Of a stretch of 64,000 nt of DNA, positions 51,430 through 63,915 are shown one piece after another; within the stretch, counting starts at the first letter, position 1, and each line of letters starts with the position of its first letter. The notes under the pieces are model-generated. The model had not been told where the DNA came from. It ran no database searches and saw only the letters and a list, made by a program, of their open reading frames with translations. The stretch lies in assembly GCA_033557465.1 (NCBI GenBank), contig CM066039.1, positions 45,351,788 to 45,415,787 of the forward strand, read 5' to 3'. The position numbers were made by a program, and so were the translations under genes. The stretch comes from Ichthyophis bannanicus (lineage: Eukaryota; Chordata; Amphibia; Gymnophiona; Ichthyophiidae).

Positions 51430-52142
51430 CAAGCAATATAGGAGAAAAGAAAGGAACGCCATAATTAATGGGAGAGTCATGAGCAAATCATACAGAGAAA
51501 GACCAAGGTCAGAGGACTAAGATACAATTATATGCACACCAGTGATTCACTTTTCTGTGCTTTTTCTGCCATAGAAAGAAACATACTATAGATGTGTTGT
51601 GATTGAAGTGTCATTGGGAATAGTTAGAGGATTTGTTTGCTGAAAGTATCTTTTCAGTGTTTATACTGAAGCATTTTCCATATCGTTAATAGGAGGTTGA
51701 ATTGCTTTTCTTTAGTACTATAATGAGAATTGACAGACACAGATGACTTTACTTAGATATTAATTTGTATTCAATATTGAATTTTAGATGCATTATTTTA
51801 CTGTGTTTTTCATTTATACAGTTTTGTTTCCTAATGGGTTTGCAACTATTTGTTGATTACGTTTTTTATCATACGTTTACTTAAAAACATGCATAAAAGT
51901 CATGACATACTGTGATCGAAGATCCCTAGAAAGGGTAGAACATAAATAACTTTAAATAAATATTTTAAAAACCAAACCATTTTAGCTGTGCTAACTATAC
52001 TGACTAAACAAAACATTAATATTAGTCAATGTTCATGAATAAGATACCTATAAGGACTAGCTCAAGGGTCTAGGTACTTGGTCATCTGCACAGAAGACAT
52101 GCCTCAGGCTCTGGCAACTCAGGCTGACAGAGTAATGAAGTG
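51430..52142. other. Unique non-coding stretch
   Basis: A/T-rich; no gene or clear repeat. Confidence 0.4.
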
Positions 52143-52905
52143 GAACTCTTAGGGGAATGTTTACCAAGCTACAGTAGCCTTTGACAGTTATTGCAGTGTG
52201 TTAGCTGCCAAAGACCTGTGGTAAGTCAAATACTGCCATGGTATATGCAGGTGGCATTCCCAGATTAGCCTCTGTAGATACCGCAGCAGACCTGGATTTA
52301 CCATGGAGACCCATCAGTAGGTATTGTGGGAAAAGTCCCACGGTGCCTGCTGAAGCAGGTATTGCAGGACTCCATGGTAAATAAATGGGAAGGCCAGGTA
52401 GCAATGGGGTGCACAGAGCTGTCACTAGCTCTGTGCCCTCCCCCTCCAAAGCTGCGATCAGATCCCCCCCCCCTTTAACAATATCATCAGTGCCGTGGAG
52501 TTGCAATGTATGGCACCAATAATAGAGACAATGTCCTACCACCCCCTGCAGCACCGATCAACCATGGACAGCTCCCGATCTCCATCGGAAACTCTCGGGG
52601 GGGGGGGGGGGCGGTGTGAGGAATCTGTGCATCCCCTAGACAACATGACATCCCGGCTTGCCAGCTGGCAAAGGGGGGGGGGGGCAAGGCTCCCTCACAC
52701 CCCAAAATCATACCTTTGAAAATCCTGGTGGGGCACGAACACAAAGTGCTGCCCTCTAGCCTCACACTAGGAGGCAGCACCGCGAGACCGCAGGCATATT
52801 TGTTAGTACTATTGAGGAGGGCAGGAGCCTGCGATATCCAATTTTCTCACATGGTAGCAGCTAATACACTATAGTTGACATACCTCTTGGAGCTTGGGGA
52901 GAGGA
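52143..52905. repeat. Candidate old MITE with diverged inverted ends
   Basis: The left end ggaatgtttaccaagctaca ... gtgtgttagctgcc and the right end gtagcagctaatacactata ... gagcttgggg are diverged reverse complements. The start resembles the arms of the 44841-44900 palindrome. Internal G-runs at about 52596-52612 and 52674-52684. Boundaries approximate. Confidence 0.35.
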
Positions 52906-54559
52906 AACCACCTAGTAGCCAAACTGTTTATTCAAGGAACAGCATCTCATACCCTGGTTATGGAAAATGGCAACATTTACTTGGCCTGGATATCAAATTC
53001 AGTGCAGTTTATGTACAATGACCGAGGAGTGCCAGATCAAAAGTAGAGACATTATCCATAATGGCTCCCTGATGAGAGCTGGGTAGAGATTACAGAAGTG
53101 ATGAGTGATTATTCCCAAATTAGAAATGGACAGAAAGGTATAATGAAAGAGGATGGCGACTTCCTGAAAGGAGTCAAGGAAAAAAGGAATTCATTAAAAA
53201 AAAAAAGAAAGAAACAAGTATTTATAGCTATACATTATCAATCATTAAAGTATTTGTACTGGGCCTACAGAAAGGGGACCTGCAACTTTCTTAATCTGAT
53301 TTCTAATAGTTTAAAAAGAAAGAAAAAAAACCTTACCTTGATATGGAGCTCTTTATTCTGTAATGCTGAACAAATACGATACTTTATAGTACTCATTACA
53401 AATTACTCTGATAAGTGCAGCCATTTACAGTACAGAATAATCCCTCTGTGATAAAAACCTGCAACTATCCTTGCTCGTTAGTTCTTGCTTTACTTTGTAT
53501 AAACATATTGGGTTTTCTGTGTCAGCCTTCTCTTGTACAAGACTATATATATTTAAAGGTAACTGAGTGTCTATTATGTAGCCACCTGAAACTAAACAAA
53601 TATTCAGATTCTCTCTATAGCTGTACAACTAAGTGACTATAAGTGTATCAACTACAAACTGTTTCACAGGCAACACAATTCTCATTGGTAGGGAAAAATA
53701 AAATGGAGACATTAATTGAAGGACTCCATTTGCTACAATTACAAAATGGCTTTGTTTTAGAGTACAAGTACTGGAGTAAGCATTGGCTCACTACTTACTA
53801 CATTTTAAGGAAAAATGACTTACAGGATGCTCAGCTAAATCTTGCGTGTCCTCCATGGCTGTTGATGGGTTTCTTGAAGCTTTGATGAATAAAAAGCCAG
53901 CCCCTTCCTGCAATCTTCAAAGCCTGCTGGCAATTGAAAAGAAAGGTTTGTAGTATTACCTGCTTTATCATTTAGAAGATTGAACAAAGAGCAGGGAAAT
54001 GTTTTCTACCCAGTTTCAAAAGCTGAGGTTAGCGTCTTAAACAATAATAGCAGAAGCAAGCATGGTCTGGGTTTGTAAAACAAAGACTTACTGGCAAGAT
54101 CTCCAAGAAGCAGCATTCAATTATTATGACCCCCCAAAAAAAGAGCAAAAGGCAAACACCTGCTTGTTTTAGTTTGTAACATTATCATGCCTCAGAATTG
54201 CAGCAAACATTAGCTTTCTATGGTAAATTGTGTTTTGTTTTGTTGTTTTTTAATAGTTCAGATTTAGATTAATTGAAAACTGTAGAGCTCTTCTGAATAA
54301 TCAAGTCCAGGCTACCAATCCATAAGCACAGTGATAAAAATCTAAAACCTGCTCTAATTTGCAGCATTTCCCAAAGTGTAATGTAAAGAACATTAAAGGA
54401 GGACAAGGTGGAACACCAGCACAATACTTACGGAAACCACAGTGCCAATTTATAACCCACTTTCAAGAGATGATCCCTGTTCCCCACTTTTAATTTACCT
54501 GTAGCATTACACGCCAAGGCACACAACTTAAGAACTCTCAATGCACAACTACTACTGCT
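52906..54559. other. Unique non-coding stretch
   Basis: A/T-rich; short open frames only, none with a recognisable domain. Confidence 0.4.
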
Positions 54560-55760
54560 AATCCTCAGAGCTAGTCCCTCTTCAGTGTGGCGTACCCCAG
54601 GGTTCTGTTCTGGCTCCTCTTCTGTTTAACCTTTTCCTGGTACCTCTTTCCCTCCTCATTCAACAATTTGACATATCCGCATATTATGTGGACGACATTG
54701 TTCTACTCCACCACACCCACCCTCTAAAGCCTGACTTCTCCATCCTCAATGATTGTCTTCACCATGATTCTGTTTGGCTCTCCTCCACTGCCTTCACCTA
54801 AACCCGTCCAAATCTCTTGCAATCTGGTTCACCTTCAGCAGCTCTTGTCCGTCCCTTGTCCTGGACCTCGCCAATGTTTCACTTCCTCTCGTCTCTAGTA
54901 TCCGCTAACTTGGATTGACTTTAGACTCTGCACTAACTTTCCATAAATATGTTTCACTCCTCTCCCGCCGTTCCTTTTACTATCTTCGTCAAATTTGCGC
55001 TATCCGCCCCTCTTTTATCCCTGGTGATGTCCCGCCTAGACTTTTGCAATCTAGCTTTTTCCAGTATTAACAAGATTCAACTTCATTGCCTACAGCTGAT
55101 ACAAAATACAGCAGCCCGGATCATTTCACATTCCTCCCGTCAGGATCACATTACGCCCATTCTTATCAAACTTCACTGGCTCCCCCCTCCGCCCCCCCTT
55201 GCTTACCATATACAGTACAAAGTCCTTACCTTAACTCATCATGTTATTCATTCCAATACCCTCCCATATTTGGCTAACCTATTACAGTTCTATACTCCCT
55301 CCCGCAGCCTCCGCTCTGTTCATGTTAATCGTCTGGTGCTTTCATCCCCCTCCTGCGCCCATCTCCAATCTACCCATCACTCTGCCTTTTTCTTCCTGGG
55401 TCCTTCCCTTTGGAACTCTCTCCCTTCCACATTACGGCAAGAACTAGTACTCCCTAAATTCAAGATCCTCCTGAAGACCTATTTATTTCAGAAGGCCTTT
55501 GACCTACCACCTATTGTTTCCTGACCTCTCCCACCTTTCGCTGCAGTTACACTTATTTCCTGAGCTCCCTTCTCCCTCCCCCTCCACTCCCTTCTTCTTT
55601 CCCCCTGTCTTCTTGGGGGTTTTTTTCTTCTCTGTCCTATCAATTCATGGAGGGGTTTTTTTCTCTTTTCTCGGCCATCGGCCTTTCCTTTGTTTTTTGA
55701 AACTTTGTAAACCGCCCTGGCTTATAAGGTGCAGCATATCAAGAATCTTAATAAACAAAC
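54560..55760 (+). mobile_element. L2-like LINE 3' half
   Basis: RT remnants at 54580-54720 correspond to the PQGSVLAPLLFN...YADD region (here GVLFWLLFCLT and YYVDDIVLLHH, so the catalytic Ala is Val). The C-terminal part 54949-55524 is open for 191 codons: MSRLDFCNLAFSSINKIQ, LIQNTAARIISHSSRQDHI, TPILIKLHWLPP, FFFLGPSLWNSLPSTLRQ and FKILLKTYLFQKAF. The 3' tail has aaactttgtaaaccgccctg and aaggtgcagcatatcaagaa. Confidence 0.78.
54949..55524 (+). pseudogene. L2-like ORF2, C-terminal part
   Basis: Open for 191 codons. It contains the conserved post-RT region of L2-like ORF2: LDFCN, NTAARII, HITPIL-KLHWLP, GPSLWNSLP and LKTYLFQKAF, ending at TGA 55522-55524. The upstream RT is frameshifted and the endonuclease missing, so it is a fragment. 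Confidence 0.75.
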
Positions 55761-55960
55761 ATTTGTAAAGCGCTACAAACCGTATGCTGTGCTGTACATA
55801 TAAATGTAAGACAGTCCCTGTTCATCAGAGCTTACAATCTAATCAAGGCAAAACGCACAGCAAAAATAGGGACTAGAGTACGGAGTAAGGAGCACACATC
55901 AGGACCCAAAAGCAGCTTCAAAAGAGGTGGGTTTTACAAGAATAAAGTGCATTTAAAACT
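55761..55960. repeat. Unclassified interspersed repeat
   Basis: ttgtaaagcgctacaaaccg, agacagtccctgttcatcag and agcttacaatctaatcaagg are a motif series common in amphibian and reptile repeats. I cannot name the family. Confidence 0.4.
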
Positions 55961-56699
55961 GAATTTCATGGAACCTGCTACAAAATCTTTTAGGCTAAGG
56001 ATACTGAGCATAAATTGCAAATTGTGGCTTCCAAGAGAAACTTCTTTTGTTTGTCAATGCTATGAAATTCCAGAAGGGCCTATTTGCAAAGTACTATAAA
56101 GCCACACAAATCAAGAAGTGTCATGATATAGCTGTTTTGACTTGCTGTCAAATAGGAAAGTATTAAAAGGATTGAAAGCATGTACATTTAAATGTGATAT
56201 ACCATCCTGTGTTCTAGAACAGCAAAGCAGTTTGTAATCAAAGTAGGGGGATGGAGGAAGGAGGCAGATAGAGAAAGATGCAATCAATGTCCCTAGACCC
56301 CAACACAGACAGATACTATAGTTCAGACTATAAAGAAAAACACATTCAAAAATCTGGGAGAGATAGGTCTTGGGGCAAAGAGGCTATTTTTACCCACTTA
56401 AGGGTAGAGACACAAAGTTATTTTATTCCTAATACACCAAGAAGTTGTCAGGGACTTTCCTTAATAGAACGAACCAGTGTGTTCTCAAGAACTTGACTGC
56501 ATGGGAATAAGAGAACACAGTAAAGCTTTACAAAGACATTAAAAACATGATAGTGTCCTTAATGTGCTGATGTTAACATGGAGTAATACACCCAATATTG
56601 CTGATATTATGACTTATGTCCTTAATGAGAGGTGGAATTTAAAAAAAATCCGACATGTATCCTTGTATATTAAATTGAATCACTATATAGTGCTGTCCG
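55961..56699. other. Non-coding stretch with a LINE-tail remnant
   Basis: 56188-56245 (aatgtgatataccatcctg ... gcagtttgtaatcaaag) resembles a decayed LINE tail on the minus strand. Otherwise unique. Confidence 0.35.
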
Positions 56700-56930
56700 G
56701 AGTGGAGGAGTAGCCTAGTGGTTAGAACACTGGCTTGGTAACCAAGCAACCAGGGTTCAATTCCCACTAGCACTCCTTGTGGCCTTGGGCAAGTCACTTA
56801 ACCCTCCACTGCCTCGGAAGAAAGGCCTGGCAATCTACTTCCGGTGACACTGCCAAGAAAACCCAGGAGCTTCTGGGTCGCCAGGAGTCAGGACTGACTC
56901 AAAGGCACACATTGCATTTTGCATAGTGCT
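56700..56930 (+). mobile_element. SINE-2, most complete copy
   Basis: Head ggaggagtagcctagtggtt (A box), ccagggttcaattccc (B box), body ccttgggcaagtcacttaac, ctcggaagaaaggcctggca, and RTE-like 3' end ggtcgccaggagtcaggact + gactcaaaggcacac. Good reference for the family. Confidence 0.85.
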
Positions 56931-57174
56931 GTCCAGAAGAGGGACAGGGAAATCCCAGTGGCCAACTAGAACTTGGTGGCAATTCATTATATGGCAAAAT
57001 TGTTACTTTGGGGGGGGGGGGGGGAGGCAGTGTGCTTGATACTGGATTTATAGGAGATTTAAACCTCAAACCTGGTCAAAAATGTCCTGGGGTAAAGCAT
57101 GTGTGCATAAAATACAGACTTCCAACATTCATACTTTGGAATATCATGCAAAGAGAGACCATTAGAGAAAGAAA

Positions 57175-57362
57175 TCATGCTTGGAAAGGTTGAAGGTCAG
57201 CGCAAAAGAGGAAGGCCAGCAACATGATGGAGCAATACAACAGCAGCTATGGATGCCACTCTATCAATAAATTTAGACATCTGACTGAAGACCAAATACC
57301 ATTTAGGACAACCATCCAGAGGGTTACCACAAGTCAGCATCGACTCAACAGCACTTAACAAT
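57175..57362 (+). mobile_element. RTE-clade LINE 3' end
   Basis: A degraded ORF2 C-terminus, LGKVEGQRKRGRPATWSNTT, is followed by the terminus gggttaccacaagtcagcat + cgactcaacagcacttaaca. This matches the 3' end layout of BovB/RTE and, in the last 30 bp, the SINE-2 tail. Confidence 0.7.
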
Positions 57363-57575
57363 GCAATGCCTTTGAGTCAATCCCGACTCTTGGAAACCCA
57401 ACACTTCCTGGGTTTTTTGGCAGTGTGGCCAGAAGTGAATTGCCAGGTCTTTCGTCCAAGGCAATGGAGACTTAGGTGACTTTCCTAAGGTCACAACGAG
57501 TGCTAGTGGGAATCAAACCCTGGTCTCTTGGTTACTAAGCCATTAGTCTAACCATTAGGCTACTCTTCCACTCCA
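57363..57575 (-). mobile_element. SINE-2 copy in reverse
   Basis: It reads on the minus strand: ggaagagtagcctaatggtt, agggtttgattcccactagc, agaagcctgg-type body, aattcacttctggcc, and tttccaagagtcgggattga. It abuts the RTE 3' end. Confidence 0.8.
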
Positions 57576-59059
57576 TTATAAATGCAAAATATACTGCAAA
57601 TATGGGTCCATATCCTCTTGACCTTGCACATAAAGGCCACAGGAAGGACAAAGAGATTTTTCAAAGAGCAAAATGCAGCTAATGGCTGTGCAGCAAGCTT
57701 TTATCATCTCCTGCTGTAATTCACATTAAAGTCTCCATTACTGCGCACACACTACTCTTATATAATAAAATGGACAAGATGTAAAATATACACGGCAAGG
57801 AAAACCACAATATTTTTGCAACCAGAAGAGCCTCAATTAATCTGCTGCTTCTTTGCAGGTACATAAATTAATTAAGCAAGTAACTCAGATACAGCAAGGT
57901 TTATCAGATCAGTCGCAATGTAACATAACACTATTGTCCACCACACAGGCAGCTGGAATTAAACAAATGGAAGATCAAATCCACCCATCAAGCCTGATGT
58001 ATAATGTTGTTCCCCATTCTAACTTCATAACACATCGTGTCATGCACATGTGCTGAAAAACAGCCATGTAATGGCCCACCCCAGAAAAGGATGCATGTGT
58101 GTCCGTAACAGTGCTGGCCAAGCATTTTTATTATCTTATATGACTGAAAGTACTATTTACAACAAAATTAATTGTACCCAGGAGAAGCATCCTGCATTCG
58201 CAATTAAAATGCATAAAAAGAAGAGGCCAAATCAATGGCTCAATAACTACTTTGGCACTGCTATGCAGGAAAACTGGATTCCGTTTTGAGCCTGGCTTCT
58301 GGTTCATGGGATAACCAGGTCCTGGGATGCCACAGAAATAGTGATCACAGTACCCACCACCTTCATTCATCCAGGGAGAGAAAATTCAAGTCACTGCTTA
58401 ACGTCAACATGTACGGGAGGCAAATGCATACAGAGTAAGCTCCAGAGGGCTGCACTCTATGGTCTCTGACCAAGGATGATCGCTGCAGAAGATAGGGCTG
58501 AACTGGACTGTCAGGTGGGAGGGGGCAAGAGGATAGGAAAGAACCTAGTAGTTATGGGCGAAACGCTATGACACTACAGTCCAAGTATAGGCTTGATCTA
58601 ATTAAGCTGAAGTTCAAAGGAGGATGAAAAAAACTGCCAAAATAAAAAAATATATATAGACAGTGAGTTCTACATACAGAAATTGACTTGACAATGAAAG
58701 CAAAAAAGTTATTTGAAAATAAATTTGTCCTGCTTAAAATTTTTAACTTACTTCATTCTTTGCTAAACAAAAACGGTAGCTGTCTTTTCCTGGTCTCTAC
58801 AATTTCTCAAAGAAATAATTTAAATTAAAATGAAGCAGGTGCAACCCCACAGATCTGTGGGATCGAAGGCACATGTTGGAAGACATCTGAAAGCAGATGA
58901 GATATCTTTGCGTTGGTGATATTTTTGTGGAGGATTTTGAGGACCATTGATGTGTTGGCTATAGCAATTGGCAAAAAGTGCATTAAATTGCGATTAAAAG
59001 CCTTTTGCTGATGATCTGAGGTTCTCCCTTCCCTTTGTTATTAATTTACAGAACTTTTA
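57576..59059. other. Unique non-coding stretch
   Basis: No gene or repeat recognised. Confidence 0.4.
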
Positions 59060-59530
59060 TGTGTATGTTTATGGGATGAATTTCATCTTGATCAGAAGGA
59101 TATAAACAGGATGGACTTGGTCCAGAGGGCGGCTACTAAAACAGTCAGTGGTCTTAGCCATAAGAGGGGAGATATGATAGAAACATTTAAATATCTCCAT
59201 TGTATAAATGCATAGGAGGCAGTCCTCTTTCAGTTGAAAGGAAACTCTGGAACACGGGGACATAGGAGAAGGGGAAAGAAGATAGACTCGTGAGTAATCT
59301 GATGAATTATTTCTTTACAGAAAGGATGGTGGATGCATGGAAAACCTCCCAGTGCAGATGGTGAAGATGAGAACTGTATCTGAAGCCAAGAAAGAACGGG
59401 ACAAGTACAGAGGTTCTCTGAGGGAGCGGGAGAGGAAGGAATTGTAGAACTTAATGGTTCTTATGGATGGAAGACTGGATAGGCTGTATGCTCTTTACCT
59501 GTCATCATTTTCTATGTTCCCATGTTTATA
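59060..59530 (+). mobile_element. CR1-type LINE 3' end
   Basis: Degraded frames read MDLVQRAATKTVSGLS, KRGDMIETFKYLHCIN and FFTERMVDAWK. The terminus is agactggataggctgtatgc ... catcattttctatgttccca, a CR1 3' end of the subfamily seen at 4425-4682. Confidence 0.68.
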
Positions 59531-60409
59531 AATTCCCCACTTTCAAGACAGACTAGAATCCATTGAAATGATACAGTAATATTGACATTCATCTCTAGGA
59601 CTAGATGCCTCATGTAGCTGGCACCGAGGTACAGTCTTTCATTTTCAGGGCTTGAAGCCTCAGGAAAAAAAAAACAGGATATCAGTCTTTCACCTTATGC
59701 AAAAGTCAACGGTAAAATTACCATCACTTGGCCCGTTTATGGTCTATGAGAAATAAGTTGCTCATCTCAATACAGTATCCAAGGGATAGACGTTTAATCA
59801 TTACCAAAATGTAAGTTTCATAAGATATTTTCAGAAAGATACAAAAATTACAGCCAAAAAGTTACTAATATGTACTAACCCATCAGTGTGCACTTCCTTT
59901 AATGTGCATTGTTTTAATGTAGTAACTAACACAAGTAATAGCATCAGCACATGTAAGTAATTCTAGCTGTTGGCGTATCAGCCCTCCTGGGAAGGGATAT
60001 ACCTAGTGTATTTAATTGTACCTCATCTGGAGCTTGAATTTGCAATGACATATAAATCTAAATCCAAAGGAAATCAAGGTCTAGACAAGCATGGAACCAA
60101 GAAACAACAATTAGAGAGACTGTGTGTGGGAGAGGGAGGCTACGTGGGAGCAAGAGAGATGCTTTCATGTTTGCTGTTCTTCATTTAAACACAAAGTATA
60201 GAATGAACTTCAGTCTCTCTAACTGCCAATCTGTTACTTGCTGTAAAATTTACAAAATTCAAAGAATTCAGTTTTATTTCCAGACTGGGTGCCTTATCCT
60301 CTGATTGGAGTAGCCAACCACACTACAGAACCCAGTAAAGTCACTGTGGATAGTGCTCTTGGGTGACACCTGCTGGCCAAGGTTAAGCAGCATAGCTAAA
60401 GTTTCATGC
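59531..60409. other. Unique non-coding stretch
   Basis: 59865-59935 is rich in short inverted pieces (actaatatgtactaac, taatgtgcatt) similar to the 63916-64000 repeat. No gene. Confidence 0.35.
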
Positions 60410-60545
60410 AATGCAATGCATGCCGTCAAGTCAGTGCCGACTCTATAGGCAATCCCAATCTACAATCAGTGGCTGAAGGACTATTACTGAAAAACTTGCC
60501 CAAGGACGTAGAGAAGGTGAGGCAACAATATAAGGTACAAGCAGA
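60410..60545 (-). repeat. SINE-2/RTE-tail remnant
   Basis: tgccgtcaagtcagtgccga ctc followed by caatcccaatctac resembles the reverse complement of an RTE-type tail and SINE-2 body. Highly diverged. Confidence 0.4.
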
Positions 60546-60711
60546 ATTGCATTTCTAACCATCAATGTACTTATGTGCAATGATAACTTACCACTTTGGT
60601 AAACAAACCAAATCCCTTCTATGTATATACTTAAGGGTTCCTGGTCTGTTTATCAGTAACACTAAACACCTAACTCAACAGCGACTAGAAACTGCAATTC
60701 AAATCCCTCTA

Positions 60712-60880
60712 GTGAAGTAGCCACCTAATGGTTAGAGCAGAAGGCTAAGAATCAAGGAAGTTGGGGTTCAAATCACACTGCTGCTCCTCGTGATCTGGGG
60801 CTTCTTGTGATCTTAGGCCACACTGCTGCTGTTGAGGGGTTCAAATCACACTGCTGCTACATTGCCTTGGGTACAAGCTT
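60712..60880 (+). mobile_element. tRNA-derived SINE head, diverged
   Basis: gtagccacctaatggttaga (A box) and ggggttcaaatcacactgct (B box), the latter partly duplicated at 60837-60858. It is followed by a LINE-tail type (ATTTT)n and atatcccgcctt ... aaggcatgttacaggg (60880-60950) in the opposite orientation. Confidence 0.55.
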
Positions 60881-61130
60881 ATTTATTTTATTTTATTTAA
60901 CCTTTTTTATATCCCGCCTTAACTCATGGTCAAGGCATGTTACAGGGAATATATGAATGGTCTTAACAAGAGGAAACAAATGTTAGGATTTACACTGAAC
61001 AATTCTCTAAAAATAACATATTAAACATGAAACGAAGAGCTTGTTAAATAAATGCATGAAGTGAACAGTATTCAACAATCAAATCAACTGGGTCAAAAGG
61101 TGAGGAGAGTTGGGTATAGGGGCGTTTAAG

Positions 61131-61497
61131 GTAAGGCGGAAATTCCTCTGGCACATGGCAAACTTAGATTTTAAAACCTTTGGGGATAGGTAAGAACTAC
61201 TGCATCTGTCTGTGACTTACCTTGAACTACTCCGGAATGAGCTAAAGCCAAAACCCCCCTTCCCCTTAGAAGGTGCAAAATTGTGGGGTGGAGAGGGGGT
61301 TCCCAGGAAAGACAGTGAAAGGGTTAAAGTATTACAATCAAAATCCTGAAATTCCAAGCTGTCCATAAGATCCTATCTTTCTTTCTGTTTTAGGTTTCTA
61401 CATCACCATTATAGTGCACACAGCTGTATTTTGTTTTGATCTTGGGAGGGAAGCCAAAAACAAATAAAAAGGAAAGGTTGGCTAGGGGAAAAAAATG
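61131..61497. other. Unique non-coding stretch
   Basis: No gene or repeat recognised. Confidence 0.35.
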
Positions 61498-61505
61498 TAT
61501 AGGAC

Positions 61506-61868
61506 CACTGTTCCATCTAAGCTGTGCGCGTGTGTGCACGCACACATCTCGCCGAGCACATACTTTACAACAGAGCGCACAAAAATTACGGTTCCGATTC
61601 TGATAGAAAACAACACAGACGTCTTAAAATTTAAAAGCTGTGATTGTAATTACTAGAAATTTTCTGCTTCATTTAGTTATCGTCTGTTTTCATTTAATTT
61701 GATTAAAATTAATGTGGTGTACATACTGTATTCTGACGTGTAGTCAAGTTTTTAACTATATAACGCCAAGTGTCGTTATGTGGCGCACAAAAATTTAACC
61801 TTCCTTCAAAAGCTGCACAGCTGATATTTTATGTGCACACAGCCTACAGAAAATTAGAGGGAACATTG
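61506..61868. mobile_element. hAT-type MITE with 8-bp TSD
   Basis: 363 bp starting cactgttccatctaagctg and ending attagagggaacattg. The ends are inverted (CA-TGTTCC-TCTAA), and the 8-bp duplication tataggac lies at 61498-61505 and 61869-61876. The TSD length and CA...TG ends are typical of hAT elements. No transposase, hence non-autonomous. Confidence 0.78.
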
Positions 61869-61876
61869 TATAGGAC

Positions 61877-63915
61877 TACATCTATACTTTAGGACTCTTC
61901 TAAATATGCATACAAAGCAAACATTAAACAATTATCTCCTCTCAATCAGGTCATTGAAAGTTAACCCTAGCATGAAACTATGTGGGAGGGGCTTTCAATC
62001 CAGACAAGACACTGGCTGATAACAAATCCCCCATTTCACAAGCCACAATTTAGACTTAAATATAAAACCCCTAAAATCCAATAACTATCAGTACATATAG
62101 GCATTCTGTGCAGTCAATAGATATCACCACAATAAAAACATATGAAATAAGACAGACAGTACTATAGACAGAGCAAATGCAAAAGAAAATGTCTTCTGCT
62201 TTTTCATAATTGATTTTATTACATTTCACACTTGCCTATCAAAACTAAGCGATGATCACATGAAAACATATACATGCTAATAAACAGAACACAGACAATT
62301 AAGAGAGAAAAATATAACAAACATTTCTTAAATCTATTAATACTAGTTATTTTTTTCTCCAACACAGACAAAAGTTATTTTTTTCTTCTCCTACCAAAAT
62401 TTATTGCCTATGTTCTGATAAATTGCTACCATCTTCTAAAGACTGAAAATATAAAATAGTATTCTAAAATATTTTTCATATGCTTTTGAGCAGTGGTTTT
62501 CAACAAAATGCTATGGAAAATGATCAGCTTAGGGGAGTCTAAAGCCCGAGATGAAAGGAAAGCAGCCTCATTTTCCATATCTTGGTTTTGATTCGCTGGA
62601 ATTAAACCATTACCTATGAAAAAAATGTATATGACAAACTTCATACAGAATGCAATAAATATCTTAGGGGACTTCAAAACTACTCCGATTCATCTCCTGT
62701 AGAATTCTAAGATCAGAGAAGGAAAGTCTTGCTCAAAGTGAAAGTTTGAATAAATTTCCATGGGTAAATTATTTATAGCTAAATTTTCCTGCTAAGCAAT
62801 TTTTTTTAATGACTAATGTTCCTCCTGAATTATGCCTCCATCCTCCTCCTATACCCCTCTAAAGTTCCAAAATAAACGGTTTCCTAATTCCAACCCGTCT
62901 GATCCTTTCAAATCCTTTCATTTAGTTATGGCTTTTTTTATCAAGGGGGGGGGGGGGAGGAAGGGGAGCACAGAATACTGCCTTGTCAAAACAGACAGGT
63001 AATATAGCTCCTTTCACATGCTGCTAAATTTTCCTATTACATTTGCTTCTCAAGAGAAATTATTAGTAGTAGTAGTAGTATTAGTATTTATCTCACACCT
63101 TTCCAATGGTAAATGCAGATAAAATCATGCGGTTCATTATTTCTTAAGAGCTCCATAACTTACCAGCAACCGTCTAAGATGTCTAATTAAACCTTTCTCC
63201 TAGCAAGTTCCCTCATCTCTGGCAGAAGCACATGCAGCTTATGTTTACAAAATAAGTGGTATCAAATATACAAGCAGTCAGTAACAAATATAACAGGATC
63301 TCTGAAAAAGGAGCAAGCATGATTATTCCACCCAACATGCTGCACTACCATCAACAGGCAGAATCAGACAACAGCCTTTCTGATTTGCAGTATAAATTCT
63401 CTAGCTCCCACCTCCCTCTACACATATATCCAAATAAACAAAGCTTGGTAAAACACATTTTTGCTTTCAGGATTAAAAGCAACCTCCGAGCGAATAGTTT
63501 GAGTTTTCCACTTGGGACATTGATTTTCATAATATAGAACCATCTTGCTCCCTAGAAATAATGCTGGAAATTGTTAAGAGTGTATAAAAATTCAGATTTC
63601 TGCCTATTTCCAAATACCATAAAACAAAATACACTTAAATGATTCATTTTCAAAATGTTACAGTTTTTTTAAGGAGCTTAAGTTCTATTAAATCATTTTA
63701 AACAAATTTCCAGCAATTAAAATGCAAAGCAAAACATTTAAAAATCCTGTAAAAATCATACAGCACTGTATCCTCAGCCTGGAAACGGCAGTAAGGTGAA
63801 TAAATACCATGCTCCCCAAAGATCCTGCACCCCTGTGGCTTGCAGAACAGGTTATTAAAGGAATAGGCAGTTTCCTCAAGGAGTCTAGTTACTACGGTGC
63901 GCAATGTTAACGCAC
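61877..63915. other. Unique non-coding stretch
   Basis: A/T-rich. A G13 run at 62946-62958 and a (TAG)n patch at 63066-63080 followed by a LINE-tail-like tatttatctcacacctttcc. No gene recognised. Confidence 0.4.

Noticed and set aside
53098..53451. 117-codon plus-strand frame, Lys-rich
   Set aside because: A/T-rich, no domain, no conserved neighbour. Not enough to call a host exon.
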